From Alphaproteobacteria bacterium (GTDB lineage: Bacteria; Pseudomonadota; Alphaproteobacteria; Micropepsales; Micropepsaceae), in NCBI GenBank assembly GCA_017307315.1, contig JAFKFF010000253.1, positions 1 to 6,099 on the forward strand: 6,099 nt of DNA, given 5' to 3'. Positions 6,024-6,099 of the stretch are shown piece by piece. A model generated the notes under the pieces. It did not search any database, was not told the origin of the DNA, and saw only the letters and a list, made by a program, of their open reading frames with translations. Every line of letters begins with the position of its first letter. Positions within the stretch are counted from its first letter, which is position 1. The position numbers were made by a program, and so were the translations under genes.

Positions 6024-6099
6024 CGCGAATTTGGTCCAGAGCGGCCCGGCCGCCTTGGGTTATCGCATTTTTCCGCGCCATCCAACCCGCGCCGCGGGT
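6016..6099 (-). CDS. Possible C-terminal end of an upstream gene (truncated by the window edge)
   Basis: A minus-strand frame is open from the right edge to TGA at 6016-6018, giving 27 codons that end ...QGGRAALDQIRDA. It overlaps the ClC start as ATGCATGA (8 nt), an arrangement common in translationally coupled genes, and the ClC gene lacks a good Shine-Dalgarno of its own. Against this, the frame is short, its third-position GC is only moderate, and an internal ATG at 6079-6081 would make it a 21-codon ORF. No family is recognised. Confidence 0.25.
   Translation of the reverse strand, partial: TRGAGWMARKNAITQGGRAALDQIRDA

Noticed and set aside
1..6099. tRNA or rRNA genes, CRISPR arrays, insertion sequences, integrase or attachment sites
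   Set aside because: I looked for these by eye on both strands and saw no cloverleaf, no regularly spaced repeats, no transposase-like frame and no flanking direct repeats.

Overview
The window is GC-rich, densely coding bacterial DNA. The gene families, the G/C-biased third codon positions and one EcfG-type promoter match point to an alphaproteobacterium. That placement is inference; there is no rRNA or other marker to fix it.

Layout. (1) 1-774, + strand: the C-terminal part of a thiamine-diphosphate enzyme of the benzoylformate decarboxylase/acetolactate synthase superfamily, cut by the left edge. (2) 783-2410, - strand: a two-gene operon with a 127-aa DGPF-motif (YCII-related) protein followed by a 415-aa ECF sigma factor with a long C-terminal TPR-like extension. 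The two genes overlap by ATGA. This is the arrangement of the ECF42 group. (3) 2560-3725, + strand, transcribed divergently from that operon: an SRPBCC/AHSA1-type protein and then a glutathione S-transferase-like protein. A perfect 10-bp hairpin lies between them. (4) 3754-4563, - strand: an unrecognised single-pass membrane protein with a duplicated SLPPIGxAYF motif. (5) 4728-6023, - strand: a ClC-family chloride/proton antiporter. The right edge may hold the last codons of another - strand gene that overlaps the ClC start.

The main result is in the 149-bp gap between the DGPF gene and the AHSA1 gene (2411-2559). It holds two divergent copies of TGTCGG-N17-CGTC, each followed by CTTGG and each pointing at one of the two gene starts. 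As recalled, the reported ECF42 promoter is TGTCGA at -35 and CGA/TC at -10, so both copies fit with one mismatch. The simplest reading is a self-contained regulon: the sigma factor drives its own DGPF-sigma operon and, in the other direction, an AHSA1-GST pair that may act on a small hydrophobic or electrophilic compound. No anti-sigma gene is visible, as is usual for this group.

The membrane-protein gene has a separate candidate promoter of the alphaproteobacterial general-stress type (GGAAC-N17-GTT). The remaining gaps are short and show nothing else that can be supported.
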